From positions 57,557,708 through 57,621,707 of the forward strand of contig NC_063170.1 in NCBI RefSeq assembly GCF_023159225.1: a stretch of 64,000 bases of DNA. The letters run 5' to 3'. The notes below the pieces were generated by a model. The model made no database searches, was not told the origin of the DNA, and worked only from the letters and a program-made list of their open reading frames with translations. Each line of letters starts with the position of its first letter. The stretch's first letter is position 1. Positions 20,571 through 32,379 of this stretch are shown here, piece by piece. A program made the position numbers and the translations under genes. The stretch is from Perognathus longimembris pacificus. Its lineage: Eukaryota; Chordata; Mammalia; Rodentia; Heteromyidae.

Positions 20571-20899
20571 ACAGCTGATTGTTCTTTTGTGTTACGTTAT
20601 ATCATACAGGGTTGTTTCCTTTCTCCCACTGGCCTCACATTCATTCATAAAGAACTTTCTCTAGACAAGTGTAGCTTTCCATAGGGATTGCTTAGCTGCA
20701 AAATTGCCATAAAATATTCTTTAAACATTTATTTTGTGCTTCTGCGGGTTCTTAGATGACAGTGAAAGTCCCACTCTCTAACCATGCCATTGTTCTTGCT
20801 AAACTATTCAGAGTTTCTTTACCCAAGGCCAGAAACCCCTTCATAAACATTTATTCATCCAGCTGTTATTTGTGTCTTTCTGTTTAGCACAGATGGGAC

Positions 20900-20975
20900 A
20901 TTTGAGGAGAAGGTAGGACTGAAGTTTGAACTCAAAGCCTTATGCTTGCTGAATTACTTCACCTGCTACCCCCAG
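20900..20975 (-). mobile_element. ID SINE relic
   Basis: Antisense gtttgaactcaaagccttat, gcttgctgaattacttcacc, then tgctacccccag. The tRNA-like boxes are degraded. Confidence 0.5.
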
Positions 20976-20989
20976 TTAGATATTCTGGA

Positions 20990-23000
20990 GTTTTGTTTTA
21001 CTATTGTTGTTTTTTTTAATGGGTCTAAATTTGTTCATTGGAAGGTCAGGAGTCCCACCTAAAAGGCTCTGATCCTATAAACTTGGGGTGCTGTCTGGGA
21101 GTCCTCACTTCCAATAAGCACTCTTGATCATTCTGACACAAGTGGTTCACAAACTATTCTTGGGGAGACACCCATCTAAGCCAAGGCAATTTACTGCCAT
21201 CTTTATTTAAGGCCACGAAGCCTCCCAAACACCAAGGGGCAGATGGAGCTGCCTATGTGCTCAGTGACGTAAGCTACATCACAGCCCTTTATTCAAAACA
21301 GGGCCTTAGATGGTCCATGTTGCTCTGTGAAGGCCCTGGGAACCTGCATGGTTGTGAAGCCACATAAGCAACCATGGAAATGCTTACAACTGGCAGCGAG
21401 CACGGGGGGGTTCTGGGGTATGGTACTTTGCACCTCAGTTTCTTCCTATTCAAGATGAGAAGTTGGGCCAGTGCGATGATGTGAGACACCATAAAAATCT
21501 ATGTTGGGTCTTTCTCCCAAGTTCCTGGCGCTGAGCTTCTAAAAATTCTTGCAACTTGCTGTGTGGTTAGGAATATCTTTTGTTAATAAGCCCCTTTCAA
21601 AACATTTCTGAGCTGATGTTAGTTAATGAGCTGACTGGTGGCTGGGAGCCAGTAGACGGCTTCAGGGTGAGGGCTGACTGCCCAGGAAGCAGTCACGTGA
21701 TGGATTAGAGGGCCGCACTTTCAGCCCCATCCTCTGAGCTGGCGGGAGAGGGCTGGAGTTCAACTCAACCACCAGTGACTAAGATTTACTCAGTCGTGCC
21801 CATCGAATGGAACCCCCATTAAACCTATAGACCATGGAGACAGTATCTACCTGCCAGGGGATGGGCACCCCAACACTCGACTGGAACTGAAGATCCTACT
21901 CTTGGAACCTCTCTAGCTTGTTACCTCCTTCATCTAGCTGGTTATCTGTGTCCTCTCTACAAAACCAGTCATCACATACAGTGTTTCTCAGAATTCTCTG
22001 AGCCATTATAGCCAGTTGTCAAACCCAAGGAGGGGAACAGGAGAGCCCCTAACTTGTAACCAAGTTGGTAAAGGGTATAGGGGGCCTAGGACATACAATT
22101 GGTTTCAAATGGGCCTTAATCCTTCCACTGAGGTCTCTGATGCTACCTCCAGGCAGTGTCTGAACTAAATGAATGGATATCCAACTAAATGGTAGACATC
22201 CATCTGGTATCTGGAGAGTCTGAGAATTGATTATTTGGTGTTGGAAAAAAAACTACTCATTGCCTGTGCGTCATGTTTTGTATATTGAAAAAAAGTTTTT
22301 TTTTTTCTTTCAAGCAGGTAATTGTAGGACTCTAAGATTTTGTATAAAACCAACAATGCATGGCTTTCTTTGTGACTGGCTCATTTTTCTTTTCTACATT
22401 CCAGTTCTACTAGGATGAGCTATCAGTCCTGTAATGGAAAAGAAATAACCAAGAATGCCTTACAAACAACAACAACCAAGACAACATTTCCTATTGTGGC
22501 TGGCCAAAGAAAAATTCCGAGATGGCCTCCATTTAAATACAAGAGCCAAAAAGGATGGAGAGGCGGAGAGATAGCAAGAGGAAGCTACAAGCCAGTCTCA
22601 GGTTGCCAGATATATGTCAAAACACATAGGTCAGAACTTTGACTCCGTGAGTACCACTGCATGATTACATGATGCTTATTGCTCACCTAACCCCTAAGCT
22701 TGTTGCTTTTCTTTGTGGACTCTCCATCCATCCCAAAGTTTCCTGCTCCACTTTATTTTACCTTTCCTATCACAGCCAATAAAACATCATTTTATGGCTT
22801 TTCCCCCCAAATGTCACTGTCACATTGCTTTTAACTCTAGCAGATTCATTTCTAGCTAGTATCTAGCTCTCATCCCGTTCTGATAGTCATGATTATAGCT
22901 CAATAACCCTTTTATGCACAGATCCTTCACTCAAAGACTTTTGGGTTTCACAAACCAGGATACGCAAGAGCCAAGCTGCTGTTGCTGTTCCAGCACTGAG
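20990..23000. other. Mostly unassigned non-coding DNA
   Basis: There may be a MIR-like scrap near 21,430-21,480 (cacctcagtttcttcctatt). No other repeat or exon is recognised in about 2 kb, and short forward frames at 22,227-22,642 show no known motif. Confidence 0.4.
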
Positions 23001-23018
23001 CTTAAAATTCGCAAGAAC

Positions 23019-23219
23019 AGGGGCTGGGAATATGGCCTAGTGGTAAAGTGCTTGCCTCATATATGTGAAGCTCTAGGTTCAATTCCTCAGCACCACATAG
23101 ATAGAAAAAACTGGAAGTGATGCTGTGGCTTAAGTGGTAGAGTGCTAGCCTTGAGCAAAAAGAAGTCAGGGACAGTGCTCAGGCCCTAAGTTCAAGCCCC
23201 AGGACTGGCAAAACAAAAC
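23019..23219 (+). mobile_element. IDL-Geo SINE
   Basis: Full dimer with CAAAA-type tail. The 15-bp target repeat (aaaattcgcaagaac at 23,004-23,018, against aaaactcgcaagaac at 23,220-23,234) has one difference. The left-arm B box has lost its CpG. Confidence 0.93.
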
Positions 23220-23224
23220 AAAAC

Positions 23225-23700
23225 TCGCAAGAACGTAAAGAAACAACAAAATCTCCACATCCCTCTATCCAGCAGTCTGTTTTGCCAATTTGTTGTCACA
23301 GGCAAAAATGGGTCTGTAACTCTAAACATGAACACAAAACAGCTCAAGGATCCAACAGTAGCTACTCTCACACCACACACAGAGAGAAATTAAGCAGTTC
23401 TTAAATATTTAATAATACCCTGTAATTTTTTCAGACTCCCAGGCTCCAAAATTATTGACAGAGTAATTCCTAAGCCACAATTAACAAAAAGAAAATAGGC
23501 AAGCTTCCAAAAAGTCTCCCAATGCCAAATAACTTTCTCCAGGCCTTCCCTCCACAGCCAATATGAGCCACACCCGCAGTGAACAAGAGAAGCCAAAGGG
23601 TTGGGAGCCTGCCCTGAACGGGAGTCTGCTGAAAGAGGGCTGTGATTAGAAAAATCCTGACATTTGCAACACCCACTTATTAGCTCGTCTGGAGAATCAC
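23225..23700. other. Unassigned non-coding DNA
   Basis: No recognised features. Confidence 0.4.
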
Positions 23701-23705
<5 letters not shown>

Positions 23706-23747
<42 letters not shown>

Positions 23748-23776
23748 TGCGCGCATGCGTGCGTGCGTGTGCGCGC
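23706..23776. repeat. TG/CG alternating tract (Z-DNA type)
   Basis: Seventy-one bases of unbroken pyrimidine-purine alternation: about 19 TG units, then a CG-rich end with gcgcgtgcgcgcatgcg. Confidence 0.95.
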
Positions 23777-23984
23777 TGCTCAGGTCTTTATTCGCAGAGT
23801 TCCCAGTATGGGATGTTTACACATTCTGCTATCCCAAGTCTCCTCAGGAAGCCCAACACTGCACTGGGGACTCAACCATGGATGTAGATAGCCTTCTCCA
23901 TCACTTCTGGTCAGCACCCAGGAAAGCCCTCCTGTTGCTGGTCAAGCTATAAACCTGTATGTTCTTTGCCCTTGTCATCCTCTT

Positions 23985-24620
23985 CTCCATTTGTCAAAGC
24001 CTAGCAGCCTTCCCTTTACCACACACCTTCCATAATGTTCCTACTCCTTATCTTGAAGGCCACTAGCATAGTGCAAGCCCCTAGCATCTTTCCCCTAGAC
24101 GAATTCAGTCGCCTTCTTACAAATTCCTCACCCGATCCTGAGACGACTCTGTCTTCACATGACAGCCCTACCGAAACATCTTGTCTTTTCTCCCTCTAGC
24201 GTAAAGCTCTTCATTGCCTTCTGAGTTTTACACAGATTAAACTGCAGCCTCATCTGCACTCCCACCACCCTCTCACCCCTGATTTCATGCAGGTCTTCCC
24301 TTTGCTATTTATACCCCCATGTGGGCCTCCCTTCTCCCACCTTAGGTCACCAACCCCATTTTCATTGGCAGGGCCTTCACACTTGCTGACCTCGAGGTCT
24401 ATTCAGCTTACGCCACACCGTTATTACCGCTCAACTCACATGACCTTCCCTGACCTCTGTATCCTAAATCTCACCAGGCAGCTTTGAGCTCTCCTCTACC
24501 CTTGCTTACCTGTGTGACCCCAGAATTACACTTCCACTTACTAGTCTTTCCATTGCCTGTTCATCCATTCAGAGCCAAAATTCTGTTTCCTGCCTGGAAG
24601 ACAAGTGGTTAATTTGCAGA
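23985..24620 (+). mobile_element. LINE L2 fragments
   Basis: Blocks such as cctcatctgcactcccacca, gcagggccttcacacttgct, accttccctgacctctgta and a late ttctgtttcctgcctggaa follow the order of the L2 3' region, with poor identity. Confidence 0.45.
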
Positions 24621-24624
24621 AGAG

Positions 24625-25170
24625 ACCCACCTTGCCCTATAAATAACCTCACAGTTACCCCACAACTAGGTCAGAATCTCTAGCGTGGAACACTTTGGGG
24701 GTGGGGTGGGGGGGGGAGTGCAGGCTGTCACTCCTGGAACTGGAGGGTTTGGAGCCTGAGTGGGTTGTGCAGTATTTCATCTGTTCTGAGGGAAGTGGAT
24801 ATTTTACAGTCCTAAGGAAATTTCCTGGAGCAGGCTTTCTTATTTGGAACTCAAATAAGAGGATCATCTGACCAGAGTTGTAAAAAAGCCTCAAATCAAG
24901 GCAATCTCATTCGGATACACAGAGTGAACTAAAGAGTGGGAGTGGCTGCTAGTTTTCTGCCCAATACAATAATTGATCAATCCATTTTATACATCTGTCA
25001 CTTCTCCGCATTATGCCATAAGGTTGGACACGTGATATTATACCTTCTTTACATAAGTGAATAAAAGACTCAGTATATCATCGTGTGTAAATGCCAAGAC
25101 CTTGCTTTAGATCTTAGAAGGTCAACTTATAGAGATGACAATGAACCAATGAGACTCTGCAAAAGACATT
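24625..25170. other. Unassigned DNA with a G-rich run
   Basis: Apart from the G-tract at 24,697-24,716 nothing is recognised. Confidence 0.4.
24697..24716 (+). other. G-quadruplex-type motif
   Basis: G5-T-G4-T-G9 gives at least four runs of three or more G with one-base loops. Confidence 0.7.
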
Positions 25171-25185
25171 TAAAAAATCAACTTG

Positions 25186-25381
25186 GAGGCTGGGAATGTG
25201 GCTTAGTGGTAGAGTCCTTACCTAGCATGTATGAAGCCTTGGGTTCGATTCCTCAGCACCACATAAACAGAAAAAGCTGGAAGTGGCACTGTGTCTCAAG
25301 TGGTAGAGTGCTAGCCTTGAGCAAAAGTTAGCCACGGACAGTGCTCAGGCCCTGAGTTCAAGCCACAGGACTGGAAAAAAT
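25186..25381 (+). mobile_element. IDL-Geo SINE inserted in an older Geo fragment
   Basis: Full dimer with intact B box (ggttcgattcc). Perfect 12-bp target repeat (aaaatcaacttg) at 25,174-25,185 and 25,382-25,393. Just beyond the right repeat a second ccaggccctgagttcaagtc block starts, so the insertion lies at an older Geo-type end. Confidence 0.94.
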
Positions 25382-25514
25382 AAAATCAACTTGCCCCAGG
25401 CCCTGAGTTCAAGTCCTACTACTGACCACCCCAAATTGAGACACAGAAATATTTCAAGAATAATATGAAAAATCAACTGATTAGGTGTAACATATACATA
25501 TAAAAAAAGTCTCT

Positions 25515-25748
25515 TGTTTGTGCTGGTACTGGGGCTTGTACCCTGGGCCTGGGTACTGTCTCCTAACTTTTTCACTCAAGGCTAGCATTCTACCATGTGA
25601 GCCACAGCTCCACTTCTGGCTTTTTGTTGGCTAATTAGAGATAAGAGGTTCATGGATTTTCCTGCCCAGGCAGGCTTCAAACCACAATCATCAGGCGTTA
25701 GTCTCCTGAATAGCTAGGATAGTAGGCTTGAGCCACCAGCTCCTGGCT
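25515..25748 (-). mobile_element. B1-Geo composite SINE
   Basis: Complete antisense composite: Geo arm (gctggtactggggcttgtac ... cactcaaggctagcattcta), linker ttggctaattagagataaga, B1 arm ending agccaccagctcctggct. Confidence 0.85.
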
Positions 25749-25749
25749 T

Positions 25750-26016
25750 AGGATAGCCTTACTTTAAGAGCACAGTTCAATGGGTTTTGACAAATATATA
25801 CACTCCTATACTCATCTACATAATCAAGATAAGAAATATTTCTATATCTTGAAAGGTTCCTTTTGTGTCCTTCTGCTCTACCTTCCCCCTCACTTCCCCT
25901 TCCTGCCGCCACGCCAATGATCAGTTTCTGTCATGACATATGATGTAGGTTTTCTATAATTTCACAGGATAATACAAGCTGAATTATTGTGTGGCTGGCT
26001 CCTTTTGTTCAGCACA
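25750..26016 (-). mobile_element. Ancient L1M 3' fragment
   Basis: Reverse-strand L1M 3' pattern: agttcaatgggttttgacaa, cctatactcatctacataat, catgacatatgatgtaggtt, then tggctggctccttttgttca. Confidence 0.55.
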
Positions 26017-26017
26017 T

Positions 26018-26321
26018 TCAACCCTCCATATATGCAGGTTCTGCATTCATAGATTAAACCAAGTACACACTGAGAATATTTTTTAATTGTGCATGTACAG
26101 ATTTTCTTTCTTGTCATTATCCCCTAGAAATATGGTATAACAACCGTTTACATAGTACTTACAATGTATTAGGCATTATAAGTAATCCACTGATGATTTG
26201 AAGTATATGGTATGGTGTGTAATTACTATGCCATTTAATATAAGGAACTTGTGACCTTGTAGATTTTTAAATCCACAGAAAGCCCTGGAACCAATCTCTT
26301 GGGAATACCAAAGGGTGACTG
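26018..26321. mobile_element. MER2-like Tigger DNA transposon
   Basis: Near-complete non-autonomous element. The left end (ccctccatatatgcaggttc) and right end (ggaaccaatctcttgggaat, then accaaagggtgactgt) are decayed inverted termini. The core keeps tgtacagattttctttcttg, atagtacttacaatgtatta, ggcattataagtaatccact and aatataaggaacttgtgacc. Loss of CpGs explains the missing ccgcgg-type blocks. Confidence 0.7.
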
Positions 26322-26332
26322 TATACATTTAT

Positions 26333-26395
26333 GTAATCCTAAGTGATCAGGAGGCTGATTTTGCAAGGCAAGACTGGGACTGAATTATCTTGATC
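26333..26395 (+). mobile_element. B1-like fragment
   Basis: tgtaatcctaagtgatcagg and aggctgattttgcaaggcaa resemble the middle of a B1 arm. Confidence 0.4.
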
Positions 26396-27245
26396 TTAGC
26401 GAAGACAGAAAAAGCTTTGCTGGCTTTGCTCACTCGACTTCATTTTATAGACCATGGGCTCAATTATTCACACCATCTTTATATATCCAGCATCATAAAA
26501 CTGTAAGGTGAATCATTACAAAATTAATATTCAACAGGCTTTATATAACTCTGCTTAATGCAATGCATAACTCAGATTTTTATCACCCCAAGGCCTCTCA
26601 AGATGTATAACCATAACCAACTTAATAAGATACCATGTATTTTAACTCTTAATGTTACCACTGTGACCTCCACACAACCAAACTGCTAAATGTAGACAAG
26701 ACAACCAGTGATGGCAGAAATGGCTGGGACAAGAAAGGTTCAAGATCTGAAAGGATGAAGACTCACATGGCAAACGAATTTAGCGTCTGTTTTCAGAAAC
26801 TCACAGCTTTAATAAAAAGCAGCTTCTACTCCTTCCAGAACACTCCACATAAGAACCACTACCAATTTTTATGCCCCACCCAACACCCAAGTGCCTGACT
26901 CAAGTTGTCATCACATCCCAGTAGGAAAAAATACTAATGAGTATCCCAGGCCACAGAAATACATGCATAATGCCACACATAATGGAGTTTATAGATCCTC
27001 GAGTCCCAAGATCATACTCCAAGGGAAACTAAGAGCATGCCCTGTCTTCCCCTAAAATGAAATGTTCATGGAGCTATTCACTCAGCTAAATGCTGCTAGT
27101 AGATGATGAATGGGGGTAAAAACAAACAAACAAACAGAATTGATCCTTAACTTTGGCAAGATGGGAGTGATCCTGACAATTTCTGATTGCAATGAAATCA
27201 GTAAAGACTGTAGGGATGGTAAGTGCTTTTATTACTATTTATTAA
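26396..27245. promoter_or_regulatory. Candidate conserved non-coding block (weak)
   Basis: Repeat-free, AT-rich stretch, strongest at about 26,430-26,700, with many homeobox-like attaa/taat cores and no open frames. The conservation is an inference. Confidence 0.22.
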
Positions 27246-27375
27246 TGGGGGATGGAAAACTGGAAGAGGCCCTGTGGCTCAAAGTGGTAGAGTACTGGCC
27301 TTAAGTAAAAATTGCTCAGGGACAGTACCCAGGCCTCAAGTTCAAGCCCCATGACTGACAGAATTTTTTTTAAAG
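27246..27375 (+). mobile_element. Geo arm fragment
   Basis: Lone right arm: tgtggctcaaagtggtagag, a ccttaagtaaaaattgctc block, aggcctcaagttcaagcccc, A/T-rich tail. Confidence 0.75.
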
Positions 27376-27379
27376 GAAA

Positions 27380-27845
27380 TAAAAATGGAAAAAATGGGGA
27401 GAATGGGGAGAACAAAGGAAAGAAAAAAATTTCCAGCCTAAGTTCAAACAACCAGTTCAAAAGAACAGGCTATTAGAAGCTGGTCTGTTGTTTCTGACTC
27501 TGAATTCCTTAGTATGGAGTGACTTCTTACCCCAGCTCTGTGCTATAGCCCTCTTAAGCCTGCAGGACACTGTATAGTCCCTGAGTCACAGGGTTGTCTT
27601 CATCCCCTGCTTCTCAGCTGGACAAGCTGAGGACCATGGGAGTTCTTAGCCTCCTCCTGCCTTGTCAGTGAAGTGGAGCCCACAGGCCACTTAGTTAAGG
27701 TGGTGACAACAGGTTAGGCACAGAAGTTACAATCCATTTTGTGCAGTGCCTAGCTTTGAGTACTCCGTAGCATTCACTACCATACTGTATCCTTCTGGAA
27801 CTTTGTCTTTGCCTACATGGTTTCATTCTTTCAAAAAATGTAAAC
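27380..27845. other. Unassigned non-coding DNA
   Basis: A-rich at 27,380-27,430; otherwise featureless. Confidence 0.4.
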
Positions 27846-27846
27846 C

Positions 27847-27940
27847 AAGGCTGGGGGAGTATAGCTCAGGGGGAGGGCAATTGCCTAGTATGTAAGAGGC
27901 TCTAAGGTTCATCCTCAGCACCCCACAATCATTCAAAAAT
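27847..27940 (+). mobile_element. ID SINE (monomer)
   Basis: Free tRNA-Ala-derived element: ggctgggggagtatagctca, gggcaattgcctagtatg, taagaggctctaaggttcat, cctcagcacccc and a short A tail. It has no Geo arm, so it shows the left-arm ancestor on its own. Confidence 0.7.
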
Positions 27941-27944
27941 GACA

Positions 27945-28820
27945 ACCAAGAATGAAAAAAGAAGCCCATTCTCCCTCCTTTTTTTTTTCATCAGATTGTA
28001 CATCTGCCACGAAAAAATTCATGCTCCATTGGCCTGTCCAGTAAGGCAAAGTAGATTGGAGAAGTCCAAATGTAAACTTAGCCACCAGGACAGCCATATA
28101 CTGAGCTTCTTACTATTAAGAAGGCCTTGCTAGTCAGCAACTTATATTCTGTGAAATCAGACTTCAACAGATGCAGCAGTGATACTCACTAGACATTATA
28201 TTGACAATGAACTATACAACTTGTGGGTGAAGACAGGAGGGAAAAACAGAGAGAGCGAAGGAAGGGGTGACAGTCTCCAAAAAGAAATCTGCTCTTTACC
28301 TGACTTAGGTAACTGTAACTGTACATCATCTTTATAATCAAAGTTAAAAGGTTTAAAAAAAAGCAGCCACATTATAATTCTGTCCAAATCATGATTCCCT
28401 AGCATAGCTACAGAAAGCTGCGTCCTGGGTTTCTATTACCTCAGAGTCGACAGGAACCAGGAGTCCCCAGTGATTTCCCCACTCTAGTGTCCTCTCTCAC
28501 AGGGACATCATCATTGTGAGGCTAGTAATGTCTGGGTGAAACAGGGAAGGTATTTGAGAATAAAAAAGTATACTACTGTAATATCCTTTTTTCCTACATT
28601 GCACCAGAATGAACAATAAACCCATTGCTATCTATATCTCCAGAAAGAACTCTAGATCTGGTAATGATCAATGATTGGTGGAAGAGAGCTGTAGGAAGTG
28701 CTGTGATAAGGGTTATGAGGCTATAGTCTAGATTAGTGGGAAAGTACTTTGTGATTGATCAGTAATGTCTGTGATGGAAGACATCAACAGCAAAGTGGTA
28801 CACAAGTTATGATGCTGTCT
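27945..28820. other. Unassigned non-coding DNA
   Basis: No recognised repeats, RNA genes or exons. Confidence 0.4.
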
Positions 28821-28824
28821 TTCC

Positions 28825-28955
28825 TCATCACTTTTAATGTCTTCATTTTATAGATAAGAAAATTGAGGCTCAAGGCAAATGAAGAACCATGGCTCATCCA
28901 AAATTGCACAGACACTACGTGGCAAAGCTAAGATTAGTAACGGCTTCTTATGGTG
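28825..28955 (-). mobile_element. MIR SINE
   Basis: Antisense core: cttcattttatagataagaa, aattgaggctcaagg, ccaaaattgcacagacacta, cgtggcaaagctaagattag. Confidence 0.65.
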
Positions 28956-28959
28956 TGTA

Positions 28960-29475
28960 GCTCAGCATTCCTCTCTGCATGTCTGGCTGTCTTTCTTCTC
29001 TGGTGGGCTGGATGGTTTCCTGCCTTATAACCATTAGGTGGTCCTGGCATGTTACAACCCATCTAGCTTGCTTCTGTAATGAATAAATTATGCCAAGACA
29101 ATTACAGAAACCCACAACTCCTAGCTTTGTACCAAAGTTCTGGCAACAGCCACCAGACAGCTGCTACAAGGATGCGGGTTCCATTTTGACGAAAGATAGA
29201 TGGCTGCTTCTGTCTGTTGGTCTGAGAAACCATAATATGCAGAAGCAGAAAAGGAGAAATGTGTTTCCCAGACTATTATATAAGTGAGCTTCTTCTTTAC
29301 ATAATGGAACCCTAAATAAACATAATACAAAATGGGTGCTCAGTTATTACAGATGTTGAGAAATGGCTATAGAGTTCTGTTGTACTTTGTTCTACTTTTC
29401 TGTAGGAAAATAGAATCCAGCATGAATCTCTATAAGATGGGAGAAGGGGAGATCACTACCATTTAAATATAAGTG
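28960..29475. other. Unassigned non-coding DNA
   Basis: No recognised features. Confidence 0.4.
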
Positions 29476-29479
29476 TTTG

Positions 29480-29575
29480 CTAAGTGTGAGACAGGTGTAA
29501 AACTCTGGGATGGAAATGGTGATGAGAAGAGAAGTAGTTTCTGTCCTCAATGAAACCTATTACAGAGATAGATTA
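29480..29575 (-). mobile_element. L2 3' end relic, antisense
   Basis: gctaagtgtgagacaggtgt, aactctgggatggaaatggt and agtttctgtcctcaatgaaa loosely follow the reversed L2 terminus. Confidence 0.35.
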
Positions 29576-29721
29576 TTAAGCCTTGTAGTAAGTTCATCTA
29601 CAAAGAAAAGGACAGAATTTAGGAATCATCTAGGTAGGGCCAATGAATCCTCTACAAGATCAGCATGCTTAGGCAGAAAGGTATATGAATCAAAGCCAGA
29701 CAAAGAGTATTAAAATTCTCT

Positions 29722-29836
29722 TTCCTTACCTAATGAGTTGAGCAACTCACGTAAACTTTCTACCTTAATTTTCTCATCTGAAAGAAAGCTAATAATTCTT
29801 GTCCTGTTGAGGTTATGGCAGCCTTGAGTTAAAGTT
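29722..29836 (+). mobile_element. MIR SINE
   Basis: Sense MIR middle: gagcaactcacgtaaacttt, ctaccttaattttctcatct, gaaagaaagctaataattct, then a gttgagg...gagtta block. Confidence 0.62.
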
Positions 29837-29839
29837 CAT

Positions 29840-30745
29840 TAATTCCCAGGGAAGCCTGATATAAAAATATGGGCTCAACATGTTATTTGTCATATGAAAG
29901 AATCATTATCAAACACATATTGGTTTCTCTAATAGAAAAAGGGCACTTGGACAGGAAGTGATGGGACAGAGAGCGATGAGATATTAGCCTTGTCATGTGT
30001 TTTGTTGGTAGCTGAGAATATACAGCAAAGAAGAAAGTCATAAAAAAAAAAAAGAAAGCAAAACTCTATTCCATGTGGTTGGGTCGAAGTGCTCTATATG
30101 AGCCACAAATGAAAAGACACAAACTTCCAAATTTCTAAAAGGCAGATTAAGAAAAGCAAAAAGACCCATGCAGGTTAGATGTACTAATATACTGAACCCC
30201 ATGGAGGCAACATACCATCGTTTTGAAACATGGGTAACACAAGCTTATGAATACATTATTTTTCATTCCATTGTGTGCAGTAAGCCACTGGGTATTTTCC
30301 CTTGCACAACATCACAGTTGGGATGGGACATATTTCACATGTTCTATAACCACAGGGACCTCGTTGTCCACTACCTCTTCCCTAGTGGACAACACAATTC
30401 CAGAACATGGAAGACGGGAAGCACATGAACCTTCACAGGCAGGAAAGTGGCCTTGAGTGATCCTGGGTGTTGGAAGTCCTCATGCAGTTGTTTGGGCAAC
30501 TTCCCAGGCACTGAGTCTTGGAGCTGCCTCCTTCACAGGGCCAGCACCACCACAGAGGCTCTCCAAACCTACTCCCACTGGTGCAAGGTCCACGCTTCTG
30601 GGCGTGGATCCTGCTCTCCAGTGGCACCTTCTGACTGTCATGCTGCCCTTGGTTTGGGAATCTTGCCATGGTACAATACCCAGTGTCAGGTGCAAGGGAA
30701 GCTTGTGTATGTAAAAGGAGATTTCTGGTCTGCTTCAAAAAGTTC
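29840..30745. other. Unassigned DNA with a perfect hairpin
   Basis: Contains an inverted repeat, gttgtccacta (30,363-30,373) and tagtggacaac (30,383-30,393), with a 9-nt loop. Several overlapping frames of 70-116 codons at 30,430-30,800 run on both strands, and none resembles a known protein. Confidence 0.5.
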
Positions 30746-30746
30746 T

Positions 30747-30750
<4 letters not shown>

Positions 30751-30790
<40 letters not shown>
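30751..30790. repeat. (AC)20 microsatellite
   Basis: Perfect AC repeat. Confidence 0.97.
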
Positions 30791-30792
<2 letters not shown>

Positions 30793-31039
30793 CTTAAGGT
30801 AGCCAAGTGCTTGCTGGGCTGTCAGAATACTAATCTGCATCCCACCTAGAGGGACATACAGATAATTATACATTGCACAGAGGCCAGGATCTTCCTCAGC
30901 AGAACACAAGGTTGAGCATGGGAAGAGACAGGCATGTGGCCTGGCTCAGGGACATGGTTTTTGCTAGGGATGAACTAGAAAAAAAAAAAGAGATGAGGGA
31001 TAGATGCTTTGAAGGCAGGTTCTAGTCAAGACTGGGGTG

Positions 31040-31273
31040 TGTTGGGGGAGGTACTAGGGCTTACACTCATGGGCCTGAACATTGTCCTTTAGCTATTTCA
31101 CTCAAGGCTGGCACTCTACCACTTGACCCACAGCTCCATTTTTTGGCTTTCTGGTGGCCAATTGGAGTTAAGAGTCTTGCGGGCTTTTCTGTTCAGACTC
31201 TCTTGAATGGCAATCCTCAAACCTCAGCCTCCTGAAGAGCTAGCATTACAAGTGTGGCCACCAAGATTGGCCT
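31040..31273 (-). mobile_element. B1-Geo composite SINE
   Basis: Antisense: Geo arm (ggtactagggcttacactca ... tcaaggctggcactctacca), linker ctggtggccaattggagtta, B1 arm (caatcctcaaacctcagcct, agctagcattacaagtgt). Confidence 0.82.
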
Positions 31274-31274
31274 C

Positions 31275-32375
31275 TTAAAAGCCAAGGAGATAGAGTAGGA
31301 AATCCACACAGGAAGAGTAGACAGTGGCAGATAAGCAAAAGAAACTCACACACTGAATAAAGGATGGATGAGAAGGATGATGGATTTAGGAAGACAGAGG
31401 AAGACGCCTTGAAATGGAGCCTCCACACAGCTTGGTCTACCATCTCTTAGGCAAGGGTTCGAATCATCACTACAGTGGGATCCATGATGGATCGGGGAGG
31501 TGGGCTAGACTCACATCTGCTCCTCCTTTCGGTTATCCAGGTATTAACATTGGAACAACAAACTCAGGCAAGCAAAGAGGATTTTATGAGGAATCATGAC
31601 ACTTTCCTGCCCCTCCACCACCAACCCCAATTGCAATGGAGGAGGAAGAATTTCTGTGTGGTCTCTGATCTTAACTTGTCAGTTTCATCACCAGAAGCAG
31701 GTCCTGTCTGGAAGGAGCCGCCCTCCTATCCACCCAACTGTTGGCAGGTTAGGATGAAACCCGGTGCATGTAGGCTTTTTAATCTTCTCCAAGTCTTAAG
31801 TATATATAGATCTTAAATGTCCACATCATGCAAGCCAAAAGAAAACGGACTGTATGTAGGGCTGCCCGCTTGAGGCTTCTACTCTACACTCAAGAATACA
31901 TGGTCAGGGTCCTGTTCTCTATTATCTGGCCTGTTGTAGTTCTCCCAGCTCCATTTTGTTCTGATGCTTAAACCAGAGGCATTTGACATCACTTGCATTT
32001 GGCTTTGAGGCTCAATTCAGACTGTGCCCTTGAGAGCCTTAACGTAGTTTCTGGCACATGATGAAGGCAGTTCATAACTAGTGTTATGAACTAACTGTGA
32101 AGAACTTCTGAGATTACTTTCTAACTGCTACACAGGGATCAAATCAGGGGATGCTCCCAGAGATAAAGCATCTGAAACAGAGCTCCTCTCCCACAAATAA
32201 CTCCCTATCTTCTCTATCCCTGAAACAGTATGGAAGGATTTCATTATTTCCATTCATGAAACACAAGGAAGAAAGGAAGGGGAATGAGGAGGAAGAGAGA
32301 GGGAGAGGAGAGAGAGCAAGGGGAGGGTGAGCCGAAGGAGGGGAGAGAGACAGAGCTAAATGGAAGTACAGTTTA
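31275..32375. other. Unassigned DNA with a GA-rich stretch
   Basis: Purine-rich at 32,268-32,352. No other feature recognised. Confidence 0.4.
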
Positions 32376-32379
32376 GTTT

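Noticed and set aside
23664..23952. Cys-Val repeat frames as a cysteine-rich peptide
   Set aside because: Translation of the TG/CG alternating tract in several frames.
30430..30800. Cluster of overlapping frames near 30.5 kb as a coding exon
   Set aside because: Frames of similar length occur on both strands and in several phases. That fits a locally stop-poor, GC-richer stretch, not a gene.
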